Of a stretch of DNA of 54,503 bases, positions 39,593 to 48,941 are shown piece after piece. The notes below the pieces were generated by a model. It did no database searches. It saw only the letters and a program-made list of their open reading frames with translations, and was not told the origin of the DNA. The DNA is taken from assembly GCA_023459795.1 (NCBI GenBank), contig JAEWSP010000017.1, positions 1 through 54,503 on the forward strand, read 5' to 3'. A program made the translations under genes and the position numbers. Every line of letters starts with the position of its first letter. Within the stretch, counting starts at the first letter, position 1. The DNA is from Bacillota bacterium (lineage in GTDB: Bacteria; Bacillota_I; Bacilli_A; RFN20; CAG-288).

Positions 39593-40738
39593 ATGGAAAA
39601 GAAAGAAAAGAAGACGGAAGCAGAGATGCCGGAAGAAGTCAAAGAAGCTCCCGCAGCAGAAGCTGTCAAGGAAGAAGTAAAGGCTGAAGCTAAGGAAGAA
39701 GCTAAGGAAGACATTAAGGAAGAAGCCAAGAAGGAAGAGCCGGCTGCTGAAGTGGCTGCTCCGAAGGATGAAATCCAGAAGTTCAGTGAATCCGTCACTG
39801 CTATGAAGACGGAACTTCACAAGGATATCATCGGTCAGGAAGAGGTCATCGATGATGTTATCATCGCTGTCGTTGCCGGCGGAAACGTTCTTCTCGAAGG
39901 TGTCCCTGGTACCGGTAAGACCCGTCTTGTCCGTTCTTTAAGCCAGACCCTCAGTCTTCCGTTCTCCCGTATTCAGTTCACACCGGATCTTATGCCTAAC
40001 GATGTTACCGGTACGAACATCATCCGTAAGAACCAGGCCGGAGATCTTGTCATGACCTTCCAGCCGGGCCCTGTCTTCGCTCAGATTCTTCTCGCGGATG
40101 AAATCAACCGTGCAACTCCTAAGACTCAGGCCGCTATGCTCGAGGTCATGCAGGAACATAAGGTTACTGTTTCCGGCAAGACTTATGAGATGAAGGAACC
40201 TTATTTCGTTCTTGCAACTCAGAACCCGGTCGAACAGGATGGTACTTATCCGCTTCCGGAAGCCCAGATGGACCGTTTCATGTTCAAGGTCGAAATGAAG
40301 TTCCCGACCGTCAAGGAACTCGGCGATATTGTCAATCTTACCCAGGCTACTCAGGCTGAACGTGCGACCAAGGTCGTCGATGGTCCGCGCATCATGGCTA
40401 TGAGAGCTCTTGCCGAGAAGGTTCCGGTCATTCCGGAAGTTCTCGAATATGCTATGAACCTTGTCCATAACACGCACTGCGAGCTGGAGAATCCTTCCGA
40501 AGTCGCCAAGAAGTATGTCCGCTATGGTGCCTCTCCTCGTGCTGGTCAGGGTCTTGTCACGGGTGCCAAGATCCGTGCCCTTATCCACGGCAACTACAAT
40601 GTCTCTTATGACGATATCGATGCCCTTGCCTATCCGGTCTTAAGGCATCGTATCAAGATCAATTACAACGCTATTAACGAAGGCTTATCCATCGATGATG
40701 TCATCGGCCTTCTGATCAAGGAAAACAGAAAGAAGTAA
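39593..40738 (+). CDS. MoxR-family AAA+ ATPase
   Basis: 381 residues from the ATG at 39593, chosen for AAAGGG upstream; an ATG at 39575 and a TTG at 39560 are in frame. Residues 1-60 are a Lys/Glu/Ala-rich, probably disordered or single-helix extension, absent from most MoxR proteins. The AAA+ core has Walker A GVPGTGKT (103-110), Walker B ILLADEINRA, sensor 1 ATQNPVEQDGTYPLPEAQMDRF and the lid SPRAGQGL. MoxR ATPases act as chaperones that mature or open VWA-containing partners. Four bases separate it from the DUF58 gene. Confidence 0.96.
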   Translation: MEKKEKKTEAEMPEEVKEAPAAEAVKEEVKAEAKEEAKEDIKEEAKKEEPAAEVAAPKDEIQKFSESVTAMKTELHKDIIGQEEVIDDVIIAVVAGGNVLLEGVPGTGKTRLVRSLSQTLSLPFSRIQFTPDLMPNDVTGTNIIRKNQAGDLVMTFQPGPVFAQILLADEINRATPKTQAAMLEVMQEHKVTVSGKTYEMKEPYFVLATQNPVEQDGTYPLPEAQMDRFMFKVEMKFPTVKELGDIVNLTQATQAERATKVVDGPRIMAMRALAEKVPVIPEVLEYAMNLVHNTHCELENPSEVAKKYVRYGASPRAGQGLVTGAKIRALIHGNYNVSYDDIDALAYPVLRHRIKINYNAINEGLSIDDVIGLLIKENRKK

Positions 40739-40742
40739 TTCC

Positions 40743-41618
40743 ATGAAAAATGTGATCGACGAGCAATTTCTTCAGCAACTGGAGCTATTCTCGTTGTCCG
40801 TAAAGGACAACGTCGCCGGTCTTTTCGGTGGAAATCACAAGTCGAAGAAATTCGGCTCCTCGACGGAATTCGCGGATTACCGCGAATATCAGGAGGGAGA
40901 CGATATTACCAAGATCGACTGGAATCTGTACGGGAAATTCGAAAAGCTCTATCTCAAGCTGTATCTAGACGAGAGACAGATGCAGACCAGAATCTATATC
41001 GATACTTCCGGTTCTATGTCTTATTTCCATAAAGACGAAATGGCCGTCAAGATTGCAACCGCCTTATCTTATCTTTCGGTCCATGATATGGACCGTGTAT
41101 CGGTTTACTGCATCCGCGGTAATTATGCCGAACCGCTTTTCGAGAAGGTTGTCGGACGGGATACGTACATGAACCATGTTGCCCAGTTCAACAAGATCAA
41201 GTTCGGTGGAGAAACCCACCTTACGGATGCTGTCATCCATTCTACTGTCGGATACGGCGATGGCCGTTCCATCCTGATTTCTGATTTCTTAACGAATGAG
41301 AATTTCACGGATGCCATCGATTATCTCCGTTCCAAGAAGAGAGATGTCATCTGCATGCAGGTTCTTTCTCCGGAAGAGATGAATCCGCAGTTCCGTGGAA
41401 AGACTATCATCCACGATTCCGAGGATGACAACCATTTTTACAAGGACAACATCTCCCGCGAGGTCCTGAAGGCCTATAAGAAGGCTTTGGATTACATGAC
41501 CAAACGGTTGGAAGCCTATTGTGCTGCCCGTGAGGCGGATTATCTTTTGGTTTCCACTGCGGATGAAGTCCGTAACGTTATGTTGAATACGATGGTGAAG
41601 AGGGGGATCATAAGATGA
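40743..41618 (+). CDS. DUF58 protein (VWA-like partner of MoxR)
   Basis: 291 residues, no membrane helix. The DUF58 signature FADYREYQEGDDITKIDWNLYGK is near residue 40, and a VWA-like core follows with YIDTSGSMSYFHKDEMAVKIA, so a complete DxSxS metal site is present (about residue 87). It is the soluble partner that always accompanies MoxR. It begins 4 bases after moxR and its stop overlaps the start of the next gene as ATGA, so translation is coupled. Confidence 0.95.
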   Translation: MKNVIDEQFLQQLELFSLSVKDNVAGLFGGNHKSKKFGSSTEFADYREYQEGDDITKIDWNLYGKFEKLYLKLYLDERQMQTRIYIDTSGSMSYFHKDEMAVKIATALSYLSVHDMDRVSVYCIRGNYAEPLFEKVVGRDTYMNHVAQFNKIKFGGETHLTDAVIHSTVGYGDGRSILISDFLTNENFTDAIDYLRSKKRDVICMQVLSPEEMNPQFRGKTIIHDSEDDNHFYKDNISREVLKAYKKALDYMTKRLEAYCAAREADYLLVSTADEVRNVMLNTMVKRGIIR

Positions 41619-43525
41619 AACTGCAATATCCATATGCCCTCCTGCTTCTTCTGGCGATTCCGGTTCTGATCCTGATCTATATTCTCCGCAACAAGTACCG
41701 GGAAGAGACTGCTCCTTCCACTTACATCTGGGAACTTTCCCAGAAGTTCATGAAGAAGCGGAATCCGCTTAGGAAGGTTGAGCATCTTTTGGCGTTGATC
41801 GTAGAAATCCTTACTATCGCCGGCATGTCTTTGGCTTTGGCACATCCTACTTTCGTCCTTACGGGACAGGCAGACAATATTGTTTTCGTTCTCGACGGTT
41901 CGGCGTCCATGAACATGACGCACGAAGAGAACAAGACCCGTTTCGAGAGCGCCAAGGAACAGATTGCCAAGGTTGCAAAAGATGCCAAGACCGGTTCTGC
42001 CTTTACGTTGGTCCTTGCCAGCGACCAGGCCCATGTCGTCTGCGAATCGGTAACGGATAAGACCCGTTTCGAAATGTATCTGGAATCGACCAAAGCCTCT
42101 TATCTTTCTTCTACCCTGGATGATTCCATGACGGTTGCTCAGCAGTTCATGTCGAACGGAACAACCAATGTCTGCTACCTTGCCACGGATAAGAAGATCC
42201 TCGAAACATACACCAAGAACGTCAACGTCCTCAGTGTTTATGACGATAGCAAGAACTATGCCATCAACTCTCTCTCCTACGTCTACTATCCGGTTTCCAG
42301 CAAGAGAGAAAAACCGCAGATCGGAATTTCCGGTACGGCAACATCCTATACCTGCGACGAGAAACTCCGGATCCACTTCTATGTGAATGATGAAAGCATC
42401 GGATATTCTGATTTCGACACCAAGGCAAACACTCCTCTTGTTCTTTCCCTTCCGGATCAGGACGTTACCTATACCAGTGCAGACGCAATCAAGTCCGTCA
42501 AGGCTGTCATCGACAACGAAGATGCTTTGATGCTCGACAACACTTTTACGATCTACAACAACGAAGCCGGAAGCACGACAAGAGTCCTAGTCGTCTCCGA
42601 TAGTCCTTTCTATTTCAAGGCTATCTTCCAGGCACTTAACAATGTTTCTGCTACCATCATCTCTTCTTCCTCTTATTCCAGCAGCTACACCGGGTACGAT
42701 ATCACTGTTTTCGATTCCTACACCCCGTCCGCTCTTCCCAAGACCGGAGCTGTCTGGTTCTTCGGAACCGATACGGTATCGGATTGCGGATTCCTTGCCC
42801 AGAAGCAGGAAACCATCGATGGCGGCGGCACTCTTGTTTACGCAAACAACTCGGATCTCCTCTATCAGGAACTTACCTCCAGCGTTTCCGCCAAGAAGGA
42901 TATCATCGTCAGCAAGTACGTCCGTTATTCTCTTCCCAGCAATGGTTCCAACTTCACTTCCATCCTGAACTACATCTCGGATACGAAGGATACTATCCCG
43001 GCCGTCTTTGCCGGCAAGAATCCGCTTGGCCAGAGAGAAGTCGTCTTTGCTTTCGACCTTCATGATTCCAACCTTCCTCTGCTTTATGACTTTGTTGTTC
43101 TGATGCGGAACTTCGTGGATTACTCGAACCCGCAGATCCTTTCTACGTTCTCCTATGAGAACGGAGAGAGCACACTGCTGTCTCTTCCGGATAATCTGAC
43201 GGATCTGGTAGCAAAGCTGCCTTCCGGCAAGGAAGTTCCTCTCGACACTGCCAATGATCAGACTACATTCACTCTTTCCGAGGTTGGCAACTATCAGATC
43301 ACCGCTACTTATGATGACGGAAGCACGAAGGACATCTTCGTCTATTCCCAGTATCCAAAGGAGGAGGAAAATCCATCTGCGATTGACTCGACGGATCACT
43401 CCATCGTTCTTCCCGCCGAGGTCAAGAAGGGAGACGGCCTTTTCGACAACATCCTTCCTTGGGTGATTGCCGCTGCAGTCTTCTTCAGCGTAGATTGGAT
43501 CCTTTACACGTATGAACAATATTAA
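41615..43525 (+). CDS. BatA-like membrane protein with one VWA domain
   Basis: 636 residues. Two N-terminal helices (about 5-25 and 62-82) flank a basic cytosolic loop, then a VWA domain with FVLDGSASM (DxSxS site near residue 95), a beta-rich middle, a region similar to the amidotransferase-like fold (VLVVSDSPFYFKAIFQALNNVSA), and a last helix near the C-terminus (about 612-632). The VWA domain is thus predicted outside the cell. VWA domains bind partners through a metal ion. It overlaps the next gene by 14 bases, so both are co-translated. Confidence 0.93.
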   Translation: MKLQYPYALLLLLAIPVLILIYILRNKYREETAPSTYIWELSQKFMKKRNPLRKVEHLLALIVEILTIAGMSLALAHPTFVLTGQADNIVFVLDGSASMNMTHEENKTRFESAKEQIAKVAKDAKTGSAFTLVLASDQAHVVCESVTDKTRFEMYLESTKASYLSSTLDDSMTVAQQFMSNGTTNVCYLATDKKILETYTKNVNVLSVYDDSKNYAINSLSYVYYPVSSKREKPQIGISGTATSYTCDEKLRIHFYVNDESIGYSDFDTKANTPLVLSLPDQDVTYTSADAIKSVKAVIDNEDALMLDNTFTIYNNEAGSTTRVLVVSDSPFYFKAIFQALNNVSATIISSSSYSSSYTGYDITVFDSYTPSALPKTGAVWFFGTDTVSDCGFLAQKQETIDGGGTLVYANNSDLLYQELTSSVSAKKDIIVSKYVRYSLPSNGSNFTSILNYISDTKDTIPAVFAGKNPLGQREVVFAFDLHDSNLPLLYDFVVLMRNFVDYSNPQILSTFSYENGESTLLSLPDNLTDLVAKLPSGKEVPLDTANDQTTFTLSEVGNYQITATYDDGSTKDIFVYSQYPKEEENPSAIDSTDHSIVLPAEVKKGDGLFDNILPWVIAAAVFFSVDWILYTYEQY

Positions 43526-46169
43526 AATCCAGTATCCCTATCTTTTCTATATTGCCATTCCGCTTGTAATCATCGCCATTATCGGTTTCTTCCTTCTGCC
43601 TAAGCAGAAGAGAACCCGCCCCAAGAACATCATTTCCCTTGCTCTCCATTTTGTTATGATTGCTACCCTCTGCTGCTCTTTTGTAAACATCCAGTTCCTC
43701 CATACTTCTACGGATACCGAGATGTATGTCCTCGTCGACTGCTCTGCTTCCGAAGAAGAATCTGCCGCCCATATGGACGAGCTTGTCGATGAAGTCAAGA
43801 AACAGGCTGTCAGCGGAACCAAGGTCGGAGTTGTCGCCTTTGCCAAAGATGCCAAGGTTCTCGTAAAACCGGGTGCCAAGATCAGTTCCACCCTTATTCA
43901 GGATGTCTTCAAGGACGATGGGTTCGATAAGGATTCCACTAACCTCGCTTCTGCCCTTTCTTTCACTAACGATCTTTATTCCGACTCCGTTATCCGCCGT
44001 ATGGTTATCATCTCGGATGGCCAGGAGACGGACGGCAAGGCCGTCAACGAAGTAGACAAGCTTCTGACAAACGACGTCACTATCGATACCATCTCCCTTC
44101 AGCACAAGCCGGGAGACGAAGTCGCTATCACGGGTCTGGATTATGTCGACTATGCCTATCTCAACCGGGAACAGAACGTCAAGGTTTCCATCGATTCCCA
44201 GAAGGAAGAGAAGATCACGGTCGAACTGACTTCGGAAGGCGAAGTCCTGAAGTCCCAGGAAGTACGTGTCAACAAGGGACTCAACGTCGTTACTTTCCCG
44301 CTTCTTAGCAGCGAAGCCGGAACGAAGAACTATTCCGTTACTCTGAAGGGAACGACGGATGCCAACGATACCTACAAGCAGAACAACATCATGAGCTTCT
44401 CCCAAAACATCACGGATAAGTTCAAGGTTCTTCTTATCGGATCGGTTTCCACGGATACGGATTCCCTCAAGGCCCTCGATATGTATACTTCCAATACGGT
44501 GATCGATTCCTATATCGGCGGAACCAATGTTCCGTATACGCTCGATGAGCTGAACCAGTACGATGAGTTCGTTCTCTCCGATGCCAACCTTACCAACTAC
44601 AACCACTACAAGGATCTGATCAAGAACCTCAATACTTCCGTCTCTGTATACGGAAAGTCCCTGTGGACATTCGGTGCAACTTATACGGATATGTCCCAGG
44701 ATGCCATTGTCTCTACTTACAATGATATGCTTCCGATCCAGTATCAGTCCGATGGTGGAAAAGCCCTCGTTCTCCTAGTCGATGTCTCCGGCTCCATGAG
44801 TATGGATAATCGTCTTACCAAGGCAAAGCAGGGCGCAATCGCCTGCTTGGATATCCTTGGCGACAAGGACTACGTCTCCGTTGTTTCCTTCTCCGATGAT
44901 GCCAAGACCGTCGTTCCTCTTATGTCCGTCAAGAACCGTACCCAGATCATTGCTGCTATCAACAAGATGGATACGGATGGCGGAACGGAAATGGGTGTCG
45001 GACTTAGCATGTGCTGGTCCCAGCTCAAGAACGCCGACTTCGATGAAAAGCATGTCATCACTCTGTCAGATGGTGATCCGTTCGATTCGGAAGCCTCCCT
45101 CAGGAGTCTAGTCTTCCGTATGAGCAACGACAATATCTCCTGCTCCTTCATCAACATCTCCAATCCTAGCGGTGCTGCCCTGCTGAAGATGCTTGCCTTA
45201 TACGGCAACGGTGCTTACTACTATGCTTCTACCTCTGCCCAGCTTGTGAACATCATTCTTTCTTCCGTTTCGGATGAGGTAACCAACACCGTCATCGAGA
45301 AAAAGTCTTCTATCCAGTACCGAAAGCCGGATGATCCGACTCTTACCAATGTTGTTTCTCTTCCGGATATCAACGGCTACAACTACTGCCGTATCAAGGC
45401 GGCCGCAACAACGGTCCTTACGGTCCAGTACATCAAGGATGTCTCCGGCAGCGAAGCCGGCGGTATTGCCGCCGTGCCTATCTACGCCTACTGGAGCTAT
45501 GGACAGGGCAATGTCGCTTCCTTCACTTCTTCTCTCAGCAGCAACTGGACTTCCGACTTCCGTACCAGCAAGAATGGACTTACGTTCTTCCGCAATGCTG
45601 CAACCCAGCTTCTTCCAAACCGCAACACGACTCTTCCGGTCGAAATGACGTACACCAATAACGGCATTACCTCGACTGTCAATGTCACTCCGTCCAACGG
45701 CGACTTCTCCGGTACTGTCCACCTCAACGTAAAGGATACCGATGGGCAGGATGCGGAATACGATCTCTTCTATGACGGCAAGAGCTCCTATACCGGCGAT
45801 ATCTCCACTCCGAAGTCCGGCAAGTACGATGTCACCATCCAATTCAGCTACCACAAGGATGGGGCAGAAGAACTTACGGCAGCGGATCCTGTCCAAGAAG
45901 CCCTCTACTTCAATTACTCGAAGGAATACAACACCTTCGACGAAGATAGCGACGTCCTGTACAAGCTTTCCAAGCAGACCGGAACCTACAATACGGATAA
46001 GGTGGCTCTCTCTACGCTCGATTCCGAGCTGCAGTACAAGAGCTACGATTCCTCTGCTGTCTGGTTCCTCCTTGCCACGGTCATCCTCTTCCTCCTCGAC
46101 ATCTTCATCCGCAAGAGCGATTTCCGTCCTCGCCAGAAGAAGGACAAGAATCCGAATACGCTTGCCTAA
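43512..46169 (+). CDS. Large membrane protein with two VWA domains
   Basis: 885 residues. Two N-terminal helices (10-30 and 42-62), a first VWA domain with VLVDCSASEEES (near 75), a beta domain, an amidotransferase-like region (FKVLLIGSVSTDTDSL near 315), a second VWA domain with LLVDVSGSMSMD (near 423) and TLSDGDP, further beta domains, and a C-terminal helix (about 850-870) with a basic cytosolic end. Both VWA metal sites keep DxSxS. Topology again places the VWA parts outside. The gene ends the operon with a terminator. Together with the previous gene it resembles BatA/BatB pairs, but with a doubled VWA. Confidence 0.92.
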   Translation: MNNIKIQYPYLFYIAIPLVIIAIIGFFLLPKQKRTRPKNIISLALHFVMIATLCCSFVNIQFLHTSTDTEMYVLVDCSASEEESAAHMDELVDEVKKQAVSGTKVGVVAFAKDAKVLVKPGAKISSTLIQDVFKDDGFDKDSTNLASALSFTNDLYSDSVIRRMVIISDGQETDGKAVNEVDKLLTNDVTIDTISLQHKPGDEVAITGLDYVDYAYLNREQNVKVSIDSQKEEKITVELTSEGEVLKSQEVRVNKGLNVVTFPLLSSEAGTKNYSVTLKGTTDANDTYKQNNIMSFSQNITDKFKVLLIGSVSTDTDSLKALDMYTSNTVIDSYIGGTNVPYTLDELNQYDEFVLSDANLTNYNHYKDLIKNLNTSVSVYGKSLWTFGATYTDMSQDAIVSTYNDMLPIQYQSDGGKALVLLVDVSGSMSMDNRLTKAKQGAIACLDILGDKDYVSVVSFSDDAKTVVPLMSVKNRTQIIAAINKMDTDGGTEMGVGLSMCWSQLKNADFDEKHVITLSDGDPFDSEASLRSLVFRMSNDNISCSFINISNPSGAALLKMLALYGNGAYYYASTSAQLVNIILSSVSDEVTNTVIEKKSSIQYRKPDDPTLTNVVSLPDINGYNYCRIKAAATTVLTVQYIKDVSGSEAGGIAAVPIYAYWSYGQGNVASFTSSLSSNWTSDFRTSKNGLTFFRNAATQLLPNRNTTLPVEMTYTNNGITSTVNVTPSNGDFSGTVHLNVKDTDGQDAEYDLFYDGKSSYTGDISTPKSGKYDVTIQFSYHKDGAEELTAADPVQEALYFNYSKEYNTFDEDSDVLYKLSKQTGTYNTDKVALSTLDSELQYKSYDSSAVWFLLATVILFLLDIFIRKSDFRPRQKKDKNPNTLA

Positions 46170-46174
46170 AAACG

Positions 46175-46207
46175 AGCCCGGTTCCAAGTCAGGAGCCGGG
46201 CTTTTTA
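46175..46207 (+). terminator. Intrinsic terminator of the MoxR operon
   Basis: AGCCCGG (46175-46181) pairs with CCGGGCT (46196-46202), with TTCC/GGA inside, then TTTTATAA. Confidence 0.88.
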
Positions 46208-46227
46208 TAAGGGAATAAAGACGGCAA

Positions 46228-46236
46228 TGGTATAAT
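46228..46236 (+). promoter_or_regulatory. Extended -10 giving a leaderless rqcH mRNA
   Basis: TGGTATAAT ends 9 bases before the rqcH ATG at 46246. The predicted transcription start lies within 3 bases of the start codon, and there is no ribosome binding site. Confidence 0.65.
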
Positions 46237-46245
46237 AGATAAGTT

Positions 46246-47847
46246 ATGGCTATGGATAATATCACGCTGTCCCTTATCGTTTCTTCCCTCCGGAAAGAAC
46301 TTGTTTCGGCATCCTTCGGAAAGCCGCTTGCTCTCTCCCTGACGGATTTCGGCTACCCTTATTCGGAAATCCTTCCCGATGGCACTATCCGGCATGGGAC
46401 CTTTGTCTTCTCCATGAACCCGACGACTCCTTTCCTTTCCTATTCCCGTGACCGTTACGAGAAGGTGGATGACAACACAGCCTTCTTCGCTTCCTTGAAG
46501 AAGCTTGCTCTCGGGACTGTAACCGACGTCCGGAAGCTTCCGGGGGAAAGAGTCGTCACCATCTCCGTAAAAGCAAACAGCAGCGATATCAGCGAAATCA
46601 ATTCCGGATACGATCTTATCCTGGAGCTTTTCCCGAACCATCCCAATGCCTATATCATTGCCTACCCTTATCAGAAGATAGTCTCTTTGTATAAGGAGTT
46701 CACCAACCTCGAGAAAGGCGTCTTCGTTGCCAGGAACACGGAATACAGCTATCCTCCGGAAAGGAAGATGCTCTCCTTGGATCTGACATCCCTGGAAGAA
46801 ACAAAGCCTTACCTTACCAGGTCCCTATACAAGAAACTGGAGGAATACGTTGGGAAGGGACACGGCTTCCAGGAGGCTTTGAAGGAGCTTTTGGAATCGA
46901 AAGATCTATATTGCCTAGGGAAGGACATCCTGCCATTTTCCTTCGGACACGAAGATGCCAGGAAGATCTCCCCGGATCAGGTCTACTCCTCTCTGGTCAG
47001 CGATCAGAAGGAGGCTGCAAGGAAAGCCAAGGAGAAAGCACTTCTTTCCCTGATCGAGCATGCCATCAAAGTCAGCGAGAAGAAGACGAAGAACCTGACG
47101 GAGGATTTGAAGACCGCCAACGAGAACCTGAAATACCTGGAATACGGGCAGGAGATCTATGTCTACCAGGCAGAAATCAGGAAAGGGGATAAGATCCTGG
47201 TGAAGGACGGCTATTCGATTCCGCTTGACCCCCGTCTCTCCGTAAGCCAGAATGCCGGCCGTTATTTCAAGAAGTACAGCAAAGCCAAGGCTGCTCTTTC
47301 GATCCTTGCCGAGCTTATCGAGAAGTGCAAGGACGAGACCTTGTATCTGAAGCGGTGCCTGCTCTCTGCCGAAAACGGAACTCCCCGGGATATCCTGGAA
47401 CTGAAGAGCGAGCTTCTGACCGGAGGCTATATCCGGGAACAAAAAGGCCAGAACCACGTCTCCCCGGTCAGCAAGAGAAAGACATATGATCCTCATTTCC
47501 TTACCTTGGAGAAGGGGAAGATCGGATATGGAATGAACGGCCTCCAGAACGAGGAACTGACGTTCCATGTAGCCCAGAAGGACGATATCTTCGTTCATGT
47601 CAAGGATGCCCCGGGAGCTCATGTCGTGATCCTGGAGGGAGCCGAGAACGAAGACGTGAGGACGACCGCCTACGAACTTGCCCTCTACCTCTCCCATTTC
47701 GATAACGGAACGGTGATGATAGCAAAGAGGAAGGACGTCAAGAAGAACCCGAACAAGATCGGCCTTGTCAATGTCCTGAAGTATACTTCCGTGGAAGTGA
47801 AGTATATCCGTGCCTCTTCCCTAGCTCTCTTCCGGAAAAGAAAATAA
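46246..47847 (+). CDS. rqcH: RqcH (NFACT protein), ribosome quality control
   Basis: 533 residues. An NFACT-N domain (about 1-200), a helical coiled-coil middle (about 260-400) and the NFACT-R domain with DDIFVHVKDAPGAHVVILEGA (about 444-464) and AKRKDVKKNPNKIGLVNV. RqcH binds obstructed 50S subunits and recruits tRNA-Ala to add alanine tails that mark chains for decay. A second ATG at 46252 is possible. Its partner rqcP lies at 13.4-13.6 kb, pth at 1.9 kb. A GNAT gene follows with three bases between. Confidence 0.95.
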   Translation: MAMDNITLSLIVSSLRKELVSASFGKPLALSLTDFGYPYSEILPDGTIRHGTFVFSMNPTTPFLSYSRDRYEKVDDNTAFFASLKKLALGTVTDVRKLPGERVVTISVKANSSDISEINSGYDLILELFPNHPNAYIIAYPYQKIVSLYKEFTNLEKGVFVARNTEYSYPPERKMLSLDLTSLEETKPYLTRSLYKKLEEYVGKGHGFQEALKELLESKDLYCLGKDILPFSFGHEDARKISPDQVYSSLVSDQKEAARKAKEKALLSLIEHAIKVSEKKTKNLTEDLKTANENLKYLEYGQEIYVYQAEIRKGDKILVKDGYSIPLDPRLSVSQNAGRYFKKYSKAKAALSILAELIEKCKDETLYLKRCLLSAENGTPRDILELKSELLTGGYIREQKGQNHVSPVSKRKTYDPHFLTLEKGKIGYGMNGLQNEELTFHVAQKDDIFVHVKDAPGAHVVILEGAENEDVRTTAYELALYLSHFDNGTVMIAKRKDVKKNPNKIGLVNVLKYTSVEVKYIRASSLALFRKRK

Positions 47848-47850
47848 GTT

Positions 47851-48663
47851 ATGGAAACCATGATTACGCTTGCCGGAAAAGAAGATGAAGAAGAGCTTTT
47901 CCAGTACCTTGGGAAAGATAACCCTTGGACTGTTTTCTTCTACGGAGACTACCACACCTTTGGAATAGATTCCAAAATCGCCAAATTCTATATTGCCCGT
48001 ACCAATGGTGAAATCTCATTTGTTTATCTTTTCTATCGCAACACGCTTGTTTCATTCTATTCGCAGGATGAAGACTATCCTTTAGGAGCGGCGGAAGCCT
48101 TCCTCTCCGGCAAGAAAGTATCGGTTCTCTCCGGAAAGGAAAGCCTTGTTTCAAGGCTCCTTCCTGTTCTTCCCGGGAAGAGTCTCCAGTCCTGCTATCT
48201 AGCTGTTCTGGAGAGTACTCCTGCAATGGATAGAAACCTTCCTTCCGGGATGTCTCTTAGGGAGCTTGCAACAGAAGAGGACTTCCGGAAGTTGGATAAG
48301 CTTGTTGATTCCATAGAGGAATTTGCAGCCTCAAGGGAGGCTTCCAGAAAGCCTTATTCTCAGTACCTGGTGGAAAAGAAAGGCGGCTGTCATTTCCTGG
48401 GAGTCTTTTCTGACGACGGAAGGCTTCTCGCTACTGCCTCCTCTTCTGCCGACAACGATGTCTCCGCTATGGTGGTTTCCGTCTGCACGGACAAGGACTT
48501 CCGTGGCAAAGGCCTTGCTACCTTCGCCATAAGAAAACTGGCGGAGATTGAATTCTCTTCGGGGAAGAAATACCTGGCTCTTTTCTACGACAATCCGGAA
48601 GCCGGAAAGATATACCGGAAGGCGGGCTTTTTGGAAATCGGCAAGTATGCCATGATCCACTGA
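47851..48663 (+). CDS. GNAT-family N-acetyltransferase
   Basis: 270 residues. The C-terminal half holds the GNAT acetyl-CoA motif VVSVCTDKDFRGKGLATFAIRKLAE (about 207-231), and YDNPEAGKIYRKAGF follows as in family motif B. The N-terminal half is a separate domain (DNPWTVFFYGDYHTFG...) that may bind the acceptor. Cytosolic. It starts three bases after rqcH, so it is probably co-transcribed with it, yet has only a weak ribosome binding site. The acceptor is unknown. Confidence 0.88.
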   Translation: METMITLAGKEDEEELFQYLGKDNPWTVFFYGDYHTFGIDSKIAKFYIARTNGEISFVYLFYRNTLVSFYSQDEDYPLGAAEAFLSGKKVSVLSGKESLVSRLLPVLPGKSLQSCYLAVLESTPAMDRNLPSGMSLRELATEEDFRKLDKLVDSIEEFAASREASRKPYSQYLVEKKGGCHFLGVFSDDGRLLATASSSADNDVSAMVVSVCTDKDFRGKGLATFAIRKLAEIEFSSGKKYLALFYDNPEAGKIYRKAGFLEIGKYAMIH

Positions 48664-48717
48664 CCGGGTAGGAAGATGCCAAGGGAAAAAGAAAGACAAA
48701 CAACGGTGCAAGTTTTG

Positions 48718-48746
48718 TTGACTTTAGGGCAGAAATTAAGTATCAT
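48718..48746 (+). promoter_or_regulatory. Promoter of tRNA-Thr
   Basis: TTGACT (48718-48723), 17-base spacer, TATCAT (48741-48746); the tRNA starts 32 bases later. Confidence 0.7.
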
Positions 48747-48778
48747 ATTTTTTGCGATTTTACCATCGCAGAGATGTT

Positions 48779-48852
48779 GCCCTCATAGTTAAGTGGTATA
48801 ACGGATCCTTGGTAAGGATCAATTGTCAGTCCGATTCTGGCTGAGGGCACCA
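48779..48852 (+). tRNA. tRNA-Thr (GGT anticodon)
   Basis: 74 bases with encoded CCA. Acceptor GCCCTCA/TGAGGGC, D arm GTTA/TAAC with GG in the loop, anticodon arm GATCC-TTGGTAA-GGATC giving anticodon GGT, T arm GTCAG/CTGGC. The T loop is TCCGATT, so position 55 is C where nearly all tRNAs have T (pseudouridine). Confidence 0.92.
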
Positions 48853-48941
48853 CTTGTTTATTCCGTCCCCGCTATTCCGGGACTTAGGCTCGTAAGAACC
48901 GAAAATATCCGATATTGTGTGTGCTATAGAGGAGGCCGGCC

